A stretch of DNA of 64,000 nt from Hymenobacter montanus (GTDB lineage: Bacteria; Bacteroidota; Bacteroidia; Cytophagales; Hymenobacteraceae), in assembly GCF_014699115.1 (NCBI RefSeq), contig NZ_JACXAD010000004.1, positions 62,001 to 126,000 of the forward strand, read 5' to 3'. Positions within the stretch are counted from its first letter, which is position 1, and each line of letters starts with the position of its first letter. Shown here one piece after another: positions 32,495 through 41,266 of this stretch. Below the pieces are notes generated by a model, which did not search any database, had not been told where the DNA came from, and saw only the letters and a list, made by a program, of their open reading frames with translations. The translations under genes and the position numbers were made by a program.

Positions 32495-35400
32495 TTATCG
32501 GCTTGCGGTAGCCGCGGTAAGTGGTAGTTGTTGAGTGGTGCAATGCTCGATCAGGTCAAGCAATTGCTGCCGGAACAGCTCCATGAGCTGCCGCACTTGG
32601 TGTTCGTCGCTTCGTTTTGGGTTGTACCGGCATTTAAGAAGTAGTTGCCCGTCGATGATAATGCCGCTCATATCCAAATCGAATAGCAATTCGGTGGCCG
32701 GGCTGACCGGATCCCGGGGCGAATAGATCGGTGTGTCGAACTGCGCCAGCTCGGCCGACGCGGTTCCGAGGTAATCCCCTAAATAATTGAACAGCACTTC
32801 CGGGTAAACCGGGACTTCGTTTTTATGGATGTATTTCCATAGCTCATACCCAATGCCCTTATGCGGGACTCGTTGCAGCTGTTCCTTCGTGTGGGTTAGC
32901 TGGTCGGCAAATTCGCCGTTCGCACGTAACTCCAACAGAACCGGGTATCTCGTTGTGAACTGGCCGACTGTCCGGGTCACGTCAACCCCCGGAATAACTT
33001 CTTCTCGGCCGTGACCCATCATCGCAATCACCTGCCGGTCGTGCCCGTTCCAGGCCCGCAGCGCCAGGCCCAGGGCCGTGAGCAGTACGTCGCCGCTCTG
33101 GGTCTGGTAGGCCTGGTTAACCTCTTGCTGGAATTGCTTGGTTTGCCGCCGGCTCAGGGGCAGCGCAATTTCTTGCATATCGGCCCAAACGCCTTTGGAG
33201 GTAAGGCCAGCGGTGGGCTCGGTGTTTTCTTTAATCACCTCATCGGCTAGCTGCCAGTAAGCGGCCTCCCGGGCCAGCTGCGAGCCAAACGCATAGCGGT
33301 GCAAGGCTTCGGCCCACTGCTGATAGGAAGTGGTTTTTTTCGGTAGACGGATGGCCTGCCCCTGCTCCAATTGGTGGTAGGCTTTTGCCAGGTCGTCCAC
33401 GATGATCTGGATGGCTACTCCATCGGCTACCAGCTCATGAACAAAGCAGAACAGGTGGTCGCCGACGCTGGCTTTAAACAGGCCCAGGCGGAACAACGGA
33501 CCGGTCGACAGGTTGGTGTTCGAGTACAGCTGTTCGGCGGCGTGCCGAATGGCTTCTTCTTCCGAAGCGGCCCCCCGGACATCCACTACCTGCAACTCGA
33601 ATAAGTCACAAGCTTCCGGGCCTTTATTGTACTGTACTATCTTTCCGCTATCGTCGCGGTAGATCATCCGCAAGGCATCGTGATGACGCACTACGGCTTG
33701 CAGGGCCTGCGTCACGTGCTGTTCGTCGAAGCCCTTTGCCTGGTACAGGCACCAGAATAGATGCTGGTTCCCTTTGTCTGACCCGTTGAAGTGCAGGAAC
33801 CACTGCTGAGCCGGGGTCAGCTTCACTACCCCTTCCACGGGGCCTTGTTCGGCTTCCCGGATGATGGGCTCGACCTGTTCGGCCTGCGCTCCCAGAACGG
33901 GGTGCTGAAACATCTTGGCCATGGTGATGGTGAGGCCCTGCTGCTGCAGGTGCGCAATGGCTTGAATGGCTTTAATAGAGTCGCCGCCGAAGAAAAAGAA
34001 GTTATCCTCAAGGCCCACGCGCTCCGTTTTTAGCACCTTCTGCCAAGCCGCCGCCAAGGCTTTTTCCGCCTTAGTGCGGGGGGCCACGTAGGCGACTGCG
34101 GCGTAGCCTTTGTCGGGCTCCGGCAGAGCTTTTTTGTTAACCTTGCCGCTGACGTTTACGGGCATAGCATCCAGCCGGACGAAATAGGCGGGGAGCATAT
34201 ACTTCGGCAGGTGGGTGAGCAGATGAACACGCAGCTCCTCTATCGGGAAAGCCGGCCGGGTAGTATCGGTCGGTACGTAGTAGGCGCACAGGTAGTGGTC
34301 CGCACTGTCCGGCTCCGGGCGGGCTACGACGGTAGCCTCAGCCACCCCGTGGTAATTCAGCAGGGCCTGCTCGATTTCGCCCGGCTCAATGCGGTAGCCG
34401 CGGACTTTCACCTGCTCGTCTTTCCGGCCGAGGTATTCGAGGTTGCCGTCCTCCAGCCAGCGGGCCAGGTCTCCCGTCCGGTACAGCCGGCCGGCAGCGA
34501 AGGGGTTGGCAATGAATTTTTCCCGGGTAAGCACGGGCTGGTTGAGATAGCCCCGGGCCACTCCGGCCCCGCCGATGCACAGCTCGCCCGGCACGCCCAG
34601 CGGCTGAATCCGCAGCTCCTCATCCAGGATGTACACCTGCGCGTTAGCGATGGGGCGCCCGATGGGAATGGAGGCATACTGCTGTTCGAGCGCGGCCCCA
34701 GGCGGGCAGTGGAAGAAGCTGGCGGCGATGCTGGCTTCGGTCGGCCCGTAGGCGTTGATGTAGGTCACGTGCTCCTTCCACAGGTTGGCCAGCGCAAAGC
34801 TGCTGGCCGAACCCGCGGTGAGTAATACCCGCAAATGGGGGAGGCGACCAGGCTTGAGCTGTGCCGCATAAGCCGGTGGCAAGGTGGCAACCGTAATGCG
34901 CTGCCGGGTAAGATACTCCTCGAAATCGCGGTAGTTGCTGATAGTGGCCGCCGGCACCATGTGCAAGCTGGCCCCCGACCCGAAGGCCATGAAAACCTCC
35001 GACAGCGAAGCATCAAAGCTGAGGCTGGCAAATTGCAGGACCCGGTCGGTGGGCGTCAGCCCAAATGCCTGCTGGTAGGCAATGGCATGGTTAACCAGCC
35101 CGCCGTGCTCGACCATCACTCCTTTAGGCCGGCCCGTACTACCCGAGGTGTAAATAAGGTAAGCCAGCTGAGTGGGCGAGCCCTTGAATGCGACTTGCTC
35201 TGAACTATGCCGCGCTACGGCCCGCCGGTCCAGCTGCTGCTTGTGCTTGCGGGCGGGCGAAGCGGTTTGCTGCTTAGCTACCGTCAGCAGCGCATCGTAC
35301 CGGAACTGCGTTAACTCGTTGCGGATCTGGTGGATTTTCTCGGAGAACTCAACTTGCTGTAGGGCGGCCTGCTCCTGCAATAGGTCTTCGAAAAAGCGCT

Positions 35401-38400
35401 GGTCGATGAACAGCTCTTTTGACAAGTCCGTCCGCGTGACGTAGCCCGCTGCCTGGTGCTGCTGCTTAAAGTCTTCCAGCGAGGCCGCCAGGGCCGCCTT
35501 CTTACGCTGGTCCATCACATCACCCACGAAGATGAGCCCTCGATCCGACAGCTTGTCGACGCACTTACTGATTACCTGCCTCAGGTAGTGGTGGCCCAGG
35601 AAGGCCTGAACCACGCTGTTGATAATCACAATGTCGAATCCGCCTTCGGGCAGCTGATCGATCTCGTGGGCCGCCAGCACGTGCAAATGGATGTTGCGGA
35701 ACCCGGCGGCTTCTACTCGCTCCTGCGTTTTCGACAAAATCACGCCCGATAAATCGGTCCCGCAGTAGTGAGCCACGTGGGGCGCGAGCTGGAACATGCT
35801 CAGGCCGGACGAACAGCCAATCTCCAGTATCCGGGTGTGGGCGTGCAAGTAAGGCTGGAGCTTGAGAAAGATGTTTTCGGCGTACTCCGCCATTTCCGGC
35901 TCGCTGAGGTATTCGCCCGTGTAGCTGCTCTTCCAGCCGCCGCCCATGATGGCATTCTCAGCCTCTTCACCGATGTAATCCCATAATTGCTGGCTCATCA
36001 GATCATTCCCCTGCTTTTCCACTTCCGCGTAAACGTCGTCCGTATCCAGGCATACGTAGGTCCGGACGTCGCTTTCCCACTGCAGGCGGTTCAACAAGCG
36101 CACATGGTCTTTGCCGGACAGCACGATTCGTACTGCCGCATCGGCCAGGGCGTGCTGCAGCCGCTCTTCGGGCAGCTGCGGATCGAGGGGAACGTAGCAG
36201 CCGCCGGCTTTCAGAATACCGATCATGCCGATGATCATTTCCGGCGAACGATCTACCAGCAGGGCCACGGGCTCTTCCGCCCGCAGCTGCTGTTCTTCTG
36301 CCAGGAAGCGAGCCAGCTGGTTGGTCCGCTCATCTAATTCCTGATAGGTAAGCTGCTGGTCCTCGTAAACCAGTGCTACCGCCTGAGGCGTGCGGGCCGC
36401 TTGCTGGGCCAGGCACTCATGGATTGTACCCGCCGCTGGTTGAACCCTTGGTGTATCATTGAACTCCGCTACCAACTGCTGTTGCTCGGTGGGGGAGAGC
36501 AGTTCAATGGCCATTAGCGGAACCCGGATATTGGCCGTGACCTGCTCCGCGATGGCTTGAAAATGCCGAGCCATTCGTTGGGCCGTCGCGGGCTTAAATA
36601 GCTCGGTGCTGTACTCCAGCCGCAGGCCTAGCTGCTGGTTGCTCTCCCAAGCCTCCAGGTGCAGGTCGAACCGGGTGGTAGCAAAGGTGTCGGCGTGCTG
36701 GTAGGGCGTCAGGGTAAGCGCCGATTCGGCCCGGTTGGCTTCTTCGATGTTCTGCAACACAAAGGACACGTCGAACAAGGGATTACGCGAGGCGTCCCGG
36801 GCTGTTTTGAGCTCATGCACCAGCACGTCGAATTGGTAGTCCTGGTTGTCGAAAGCCGATAGGGTGGCCTGGTGCACTTGCCGCAGGTATTCGACAAAAG
36901 GCTGCGGCGCCTCCGGGGTTGTTTTTACCACCAGCATGTTGATGAACATGCCGACGACTTCCTGCAGGTCGGCGTGCGTCCGGTTGGCCGACCCTGACCC
37001 TACGACGATGCTCTTTTCGCCCGTGTAGCGGTGCAGCAGGGTCTTGAAAAGAGTGAATAGCACCACGTAGAGCGTGGTTTGCTCGTCCCGGGCCAGTTGC
37101 TTCAGCTGGTTGGTCAGCTGCTCATCGAAGCGAAAGAAGACGTAGTTGCCCTGGAAGCTCCTGGTTTTCGGCCGGGCGTAATCGGTTGGCAGGTTCAGCA
37201 CGGGCACCCCGTCGCGGAACTGCTCCAGCCAGTACTGCTTTTGGCGGGCTACTCGTTCGCTCGTGAGCTGGCTTTGCTGCCACACGGCGTAGTCCTTGTA
37301 CTGCAAGGCCACGGGCGCCAGCTCCTGGCCGGCGTATAACCGGGCTAATTCCTGGTCAATAATCTCTTCCGAAACGCCGTCGGTGATGATGTGGTGTTTG
37401 TCGACCAGCAGGATGTGGGCCACGCCTGGCCCTTGCTTCACCCGCCACAGCCGGGCCCGGAGCAAGGGGGCCTGCGTCAGGTCGAAGGGCCGGGTGAACT
37501 CCCTGACCACTTGCTGGATTTCCGGACCCGCTACCTCCCACTCCGGGCGCTGCTCGTAGGCCAGTGAGAAGGAAATTCGGGGGGTAATCCGCTGCACCAC
37601 CTGGCCGTCGACGAGGTGGAAGGAGGTTCTCAACGATTCGTGTCGGGCAATGAGCTGGTTAAAGGCTTTTTCTAGTTGCGCAACGTCTACTTCTCCCTCA
37701 ATCACTGAGGCCGAAGGCGTAATGTAAGCCGTGCTCTCCCGATCAAGCTCATACAGCGCGTACATCCGCTTCTGGGCCGAGGACAAGGGGTAAAACGGGC
37801 TTTCCGGCGCCGGCGGGATGGCGTAGGCAACCGGCTCAGCGGCAATCTGCCCGGCGAAGGAGGCCGCCAGTTGCCGGATAGTGGGCTGTTCGAACAGCTG
37901 CCGGATGGACAAGGCTACCTGCAGTTCCTTGCCCGCTTTGGCCAGCAACGCAATGGCCTTCAGTGAGTGCCCTCCTAGCTCAAAGAAATTGTCATCGATC
38001 CCAACTTGTGCTACTTTGAGCACGTCTTGCCAGATCGCAGCCAGCTTGGTTTCTGCTGCCGTACGGGGCGCTACGTAGCCGGTGTGGCCCTGGCTCCGGC
38101 CGGGCAGGGGCAGCGCTTGCCGGTCCAGCTTGCCGTTGGCATTCAACGGCAATTGATCCAATTCGACGAAATACTGCGGCACCATGTAGTCGGGCAGCTG
38201 CTCCAGCATCCGCTTACGCAAGACCTGAGCCGATACCTTCGGATGATCTGCGCTAGGGACGTAGTAGGCGCACAAGGCCTTATCTTCCGAATCAGTGGCT
38301 TGCGCTACTACTGCGGCTTCCCGCAGTTCGGCCTGCTGCAAGAGCACTTTGGTTACTTCGCCCAACTCAATGCGGTAGCCCCGGACTTTTACCTGCTCGT

Positions 38401-40966
38401 CCTGCCGTCCCACAAATTCCAGCGTGCCATCGTTTAGCCACCGGCCCCGATCCCCCGTTTTATACAAACGGCCGTCGCCGAAAGGGTTATCCACGAACTT
38501 CTCGCTGGTCAACTCTGCCTGGTTAAGGTAGCCGCGGGCCACGCCCACGCCGGCCACGCCGATTTCGCCGGGTACCCCCACTGGGGTTTGTCGCTGCTGC
38601 TCATCCAGCACGTACAGCTGGTAGTTGGCTACCACCTCCTCAAACCCGTTTTTACCCACCTGGCACTGGCTTACCAGCGCATCAATGGTGGTTTCGGTTT
38701 GTCCGTACACGTTGTACAGGGGGTAGCCTTTAGCTACGATTAGCTCCTTCCATTTCTCCGGCAGCTTATCGCCGCCGCACAGCACTATTCGCAGCTCTTC
38801 GATTCGCTCTCCTTCCGCCAGGTACTCGTGCAGGGTATCGGGAATGAGCTGGATAAACGTAATGCCCTGCTCCCGGATGTAGCGGCGTAGGGCCGGCGGG
38901 TCGAAGACCAGCGCCTGGCTGGGCAGGAACAGCGGCAAGCCATTCATGAAAGCGGAGAACATCTCCTGCAAGGCAATGTCGATGACAACGTTGGTGAGCT
39001 GCAGCAGCCGGTCGGTATGGCGGAGCTGGTACTTCTCGTTGTAGTAGTAAAGCAGGTTCACGATGGAACGGTGCTCGATCATAATGCCCTTGGGCTTGCC
39101 GGTGGTGCCCGAAGAGTAGATCACGTACGCCAAGTGCTGGGGCTGCGTCGTGCGCGGCGGGTTGCTCCGCTCCCCCCGGGGAATGGTAGCGAGGTCTACG
39201 GCTGCGGAATGGAGGGCCTCGGCCAGGTGTAACTGCTCCGTCAGCAGCGCCCGGCATCCGCTCTCCTGCAGAATGGCCAGCTTACGCTCCCGCGGATAGG
39301 CTGGGTCGACGGGCACGTAAGCCGCGCCGGCTTTCAGGATCCCCAACAGGGCGACTACCAGATCGGCCGAACGGCCCAGCAGCAACCCCACCCGGTCGTC
39401 GGGCTGGAGCTGGTAATGAGTTTGCAGGTAGTGCGCTACCTGGTTGGCCCGTTCGTTCAGGGTTTGATAGGTAAGCTGCCCCTCGTCCGTTACTAGCGCA
39501 ATGGCGTGCGGGGTACGCGCGGCTTGGGCTTCAAACAGGTCGGGCAAGGTATCTTCCTGCGGATAGGCCCGCCCAGTCATGTTCACGGCTTGCAACAACG
39601 CCTGCTCGTGCGGCAGCAGGGCGGTAATGGCGGCATCGCGCAGCGAAATCTCAGGGTCGCGGGCGATGGTTTCGGCCAGTTGCACGAAGTACTGCCCGAT
39701 ATGGGTCACCAGCCAGTCCTCGTACACCTGCGCGTTGTAGGCCAGCTCCAGCATCAGCTCCTCGCCCGGGTAAGCCGTTACGTCAAAGTCATAGTTCGAC
39801 TGCTCAATGCTCGCCTCGGCCGACAGGGTGAAATCAGCCTGGCCGTGCTGCTCCGGAGTAGCCCGCACAACCGGGTAATTCTCGAACATGACCAGGTGGT
39901 CCAGCAATTGCCCTTTAGGCGAGCTCTGCTGCTGAATTTCGGCCAGGCCCACGTGCTCGTAGGCCTGCATCCGCAGGTGGTCGGTGTGCAACTGGGTCAG
40001 CAGCTCGGCGAACGTCGGGCAATCCTGGCAGTTGACGCGTACCGGTACGCTGTTGACGAACAAGCCCACAATCTGGTCTACTGCCGCCAGGTCGGCGGGC
40101 CGGCCCGCGCTAATTCGCCCGAACACCACGTCGTCCTGACCGCTATAGCGCCGCAGCACCAGGGCCCAGAGGGCCTCGAACACCGTACTCAGTGTAACCT
40201 GGTGGGTTCTGGCTAACGCGCGCAAGGCATCCGTCACCGGTTTGCTCAGCCAGCGCGTGTGTTTCACCAGTTGGTAGCCGGGGCGCCCGGTCCCCGTTTT
40301 CTTTGGGAGCCCCGCGGGGTGCTCATACCCGGCCAGGTAAGCTTGCCAGTGAGTGAGGGCCTCTTGCTTGGGCTGCTTTTTCAGCCAGTCGATGTAGTGG
40401 CTGTACGCGGGGGCCGGCTCAACCACTAACGGTAGCCGTTGGCTGGCCAGCTGGTAGAACTGAATAAACTCGTTGAGCAGCAGCGGGACGCTCCAGCCGT
40501 CCAGGATAATATGGTGATAGGTCCACACCAATTTGCTGGCGTTCTGGCCCGTTCGAATCAGGGACACGCGCAGCAGGCAGTCTTTGGCCAGGTCAAATCC
40601 CTGCTGCCGGTCGTCCTCGGCATACTGTTGCAGGTAAGCCGGTTGCTCCGTCGCCGGGAGGTACGTGAGGTCTTCGTAGCGCAGCTTAGCCTGGCGGGTT
40701 TTAAGGACAACCTGCTGGGGCTTGCTCAGCTTTTGGTGCACGAATACCGTGCGCAACACCTCGAACCGGGCAACCAGCGCATCCAGGGCTGCCTGGGCGT
40801 GCCGCGGCTCCCAGGGGCCCGCTATGTTATAAATAACCTGGGGAATATAAGCGAGCGAGGCAGCATCGGCCAGGTGATGATACAGGATGCCTTCCTGCAA
40901 AGGAGACAGATCAAGAAGCTTTTCAATTTTCTTCTCCGGACTGGTCTTGATAACTTTATTTTCCAT
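32495..40966 (-). CDS. NRPS, modules 5-6: C-A-T-C-A(MT)-T-E*
   Basis: A 2823-residue synthetase. Domains: C (1-440, HHIILDG near 152, of the type that follows an epimerase), A (460-960; pocket by eye DIQQLGVIDK, with IDIA instead of FDAS), T (Ser near 999, DNFFELGGHSLKA), C (1058-1490, HHIITDG), A (1500-2280; pocket DASTLAAIAK) and T (Ser near 2327, DNFFFFGGDSIKA). The second A domain is interrupted between motifs a2 and a3 by a methyltransferase (about 1635-1920; ILEIGCSSGLSMFQLAP, IIFIV-like INSVVQAF and IFVGDVM). The C-terminal domain is epimerase-like, but its motif reads HELVADG, not HHxxxDG. No thioesterase follows. Pocket codes are read by alignment with GrsA and are approximate. Confidence 0.95.
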   Translation of the reverse strand: MENKVIKTSPEKKIEKLLDLSPLQEGILYHHLADAASLAYIPQVIYNIAGPWEPRHAQAALDALVARFEVLRTVFVHQKLSKPQQVVLKTRQAKLRYEDLTYLPATEQPAYLQQYAEDDRQQGFDLAKDCLLRVSLIRTGQNASKLVWTYHHIILDGWSVPLLLNEFIQFYQLASQRLPLVVEPAPAYSHYIDWLKKQPKQEALTHWQAYLAGYEHPAGLPKKTGTGRPGYQLVKHTRWLSKPVTDALRALARTHQVTLSTVFEALWALVLRRYSGQDDVVFGRISAGRPADLAAVDQIVGLFVNSVPVRVNCQDCPTFAELLTQLHTDHLRMQAYEHVGLAEIQQQSSPKGQLLDHLVMFENYPVVRATPEQHGQADFTLSAEASIEQSNYDFDVTAYPGEELMLELAYNAQVYEDWLVTHIGQYFVQLAETIARDPEISLRDAAITALLPHEQALLQAVNMTGRAYPQEDTLPDLFEAQAARTPHAIALVTDEGQLTYQTLNERANQVAHYLQTHYQLQPDDRVGLLLGRSADLVVALLGILKAGAAYVPVDPAYPRERKLAILQESGCRALLTEQLHLAEALHSAAVDLATIPRGERSNPPRTTQPQHLAYVIYSSGTTGKPKGIMIEHRSIVNLLYYYNEKYQLRHTDRLLQLTNVVIDIALQEMFSAFMNGLPLFLPSQALVFDPPALRRYIREQGITFIQLIPDTLHEYLAEGERIEELRIVLCGGDKLPEKWKELIVAKGYPLYNVYGQTETTIDALVSQCQVGKNGFEEVVANYQLYVLDEQQRQTPVGVPGEIGVAGVGVARGYLNQAELTSEKFVDNPFGDGRLYKTGDRGRWLNDGTLEFVGRQDEQVKVRGYRIELGEVTKVLLQQAELREAAVVAQATDSEDKALCAYYVPSADHPKVSAQVLRKRMLEQLPDYMVPQYFVELDQLPLNANGKLDRQALPLPGRSQGHTGYVAPRTAAETKLAAIWQDVLKVAQVGIDDNFFELGGHSLKAIALLAKAGKELQVALSIRQLFEQPTIRQLAASFAGQIAAEPVAYAIPPAPESPFYPLSSAQKRMYALYELDRESTAYITPSASVIEGEVDVAQLEKAFNQLIARHESLRTSFHLVDGQVVQRITPRISFSLAYEQRPEWEVAGPEIQQVVREFTRPFDLTQAPLLRARLWRVKQGPGVAHILLVDKHHIITDGVSEEIIDQELARLYAGQELAPVALQYKDYAVWQQSQLTSERVARQKQYWLEQFRDGVPVLNLPTDYARPKTRSFQGNYVFFRFDEQLTNQLKQLARDEQTTLYVVLFTLFKTLLHRYTGEKSIVVGSGSANRTHADLQEVVGMFINMLVVKTTPEAPQPFVEYLRQVHQATLSAFDNQDYQFDVLVHELKTARDASRNPLFDVSFVLQNIEEANRAESALTLTPYQHADTFATTRFDLHLEAWESNQQLGLRLEYSTELFKPATAQRMARHFQAIAEQVTANIRVPLMAIELLSPTEQQQLVAEFNDTPRVQPAAGTIHECLAQQAARTPQAVALVYEDQQLTYQELDERTNQLARFLAEEQQLRAEEPVALLVDRSPEMIIGMIGILKAGGCYVPLDPQLPEERLQHALADAAVRIVLSGKDHVRLLNRLQWESDVRTYVCLDTDDVYAEVEKQGNDLMSQQLWDYIGEEAENAIMGGGWKSSYTGEYLSEPEMAEYAENIFLKLQPYLHAHTRILEIGCSSGLSMFQLAPHVAHYCGTDLSGVILSKTQERVEAAGFRNIHLHVLAAHEIDQLPEGGFDIVIINSVVQAFLGHHYLRQVISKCVDKLSDRGLIFVGDVMDQRKKAALAASLEDFKQQHQAAGYVTRTDLSKELFIDQRFFEDLLQEQAALQQVEFSEKIHQIRNELTQFRYDALLTVAKQQTASPARKHKQQLDRRAVARHSSEQVAFKGSPTQLAYLIYTSGSTGRPKGVMVEHGGLVNHAIAYQQAFGLTPTDRVLQFASLSFDASLSEVFMAFGSGASLHMVPAATISNYRDFEEYLTRQRITVATLPPAYAAQLKPGRLPHLRVLLTAGSASSFALANLWKEHVTYINAYGPTEASIAASFFHCPPGAALEQQYASIPIGRPIANAQVYILDEELRIQPLGVPGELCIGGAGVARGYLNQPVLTREKFIANPFAAGRLYRTGDLARWLEDGNLEYLGRKDEQVKVRGYRIEPGEIEQALLNYHGVAEATVVARPEPDSADHYLCAYYVPTDTTRPAFPIEELRVHLLTHLPKYMLPAYFVRLDAMPVNVSGKVNKKALPEPDKGYAAVAYVAPRTKAEKALAAAWQKVLKTERVGLEDNFFFFGGDSIKAIQAIAHLQQQGLTITMAKMFQHPVLGAQAEQVEPIIREAEQGPVEGVVKLTPAQQWFLHFNGSDKGNQHLFWCLYQAKGFDEQHVTQALQAVVRHHDALRMIYRDDSGKIVQYNKGPEACDLFELQVVDVRGAASEEEAIRHAAEQLYSNTNLSTGPLFRLGLFKASVGDHLFCFVHELVADGVAIQIIVDDLAKAYHQLEQGQAIRLPKKTTSYQQWAEALHRYAFGSQLAREAAYWQLADEVIKENTEPTAGLTSKGVWADMQEIALPLSRRQTKQFQQEVNQAYQTQSGDVLLTALGLALRAWNGHDRQVIAMMGHGREEVIPGVDVTRTVGQFTTRYPVLLELRANGEFADQLTHTKEQLQRVPHKGIGYELWKYIHKNEVPVYPEVLFNYLGDYLGTASAELAQFDTPIYSPRDPVSPATELLFDLDMSGIIIDGQLLLKCRYNPKRSDEHQVRQLMELFRQQLLDLIEHCTTQQLPLTAATASR
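35200..36070 (-). other. Methyltransferase domain inserted in an adenylation domain
   Basis: Encodes about 290 residues between the a2 motif (LKAGGCYVPLDP) and a3 (LAYLIYTSGSTGRPKG). The sequence WKSSYTGEYLSEPEMAEY, then ILEIGCSSGLSMFQLAP (SAM motif I), CGTDLSGVILSKTQERV, INSVVQAFLGHHYLRQVI and IFVGDVMDQRKKAAL follows the NRPS methyltransferase pattern. The usual insertion site for such domains is between a8 and a9. Confidence 0.85.
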
Positions 40967-41266
40967 TTCGTCAATGAGTTAAGCTGAGGAAGCCGTAGTG
41001 CTTGATTTGAGAATGCGCCGAGGGAGCCCGCAAGCGGACGTAGTCGTGCCAGGGCTTTAGAGCTAGTCGTTTAGGAAAGGGGAGGGGGTAAGCCAAATGC
41101 TCTGAGCGGGAAGTCTTGCCACCTTTCGTCTTAGAGCGATTTTCAGCTCCGTGTCCGTATAGTGAACGTCAGGCTCCCCTCTCCTGCGGCTTCGCGCATC
41201 AAGCGAACCGGGGTCTGCCCCGCAGGGGGCACGTGAGGCCCCCGGCCGCGCCGACTACAAACCACT
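40967..41266 (-). other. Spacer between NRPS genes 3 and 4
   Basis: 300 bases, much longer than other gaps in the operon, with no gene. A hairpin GGGGGC/GCCCCC at 41225-41230 and 41238-41243 lies just after the upstream gene's stop; it has no T-run. It could reduce read-through or stabilise the mRNA. Confidence 0.4.

Noticed and set aside
39506..40216. A 236-codon plus-strand ORF opposite the last NRPS gene
   Set aside because: Antisense shadow of the condensation and adenylation domains; it repeats Gln/Val/Gly/Leu patterns produced by high GC, like many others across the NRPS region.
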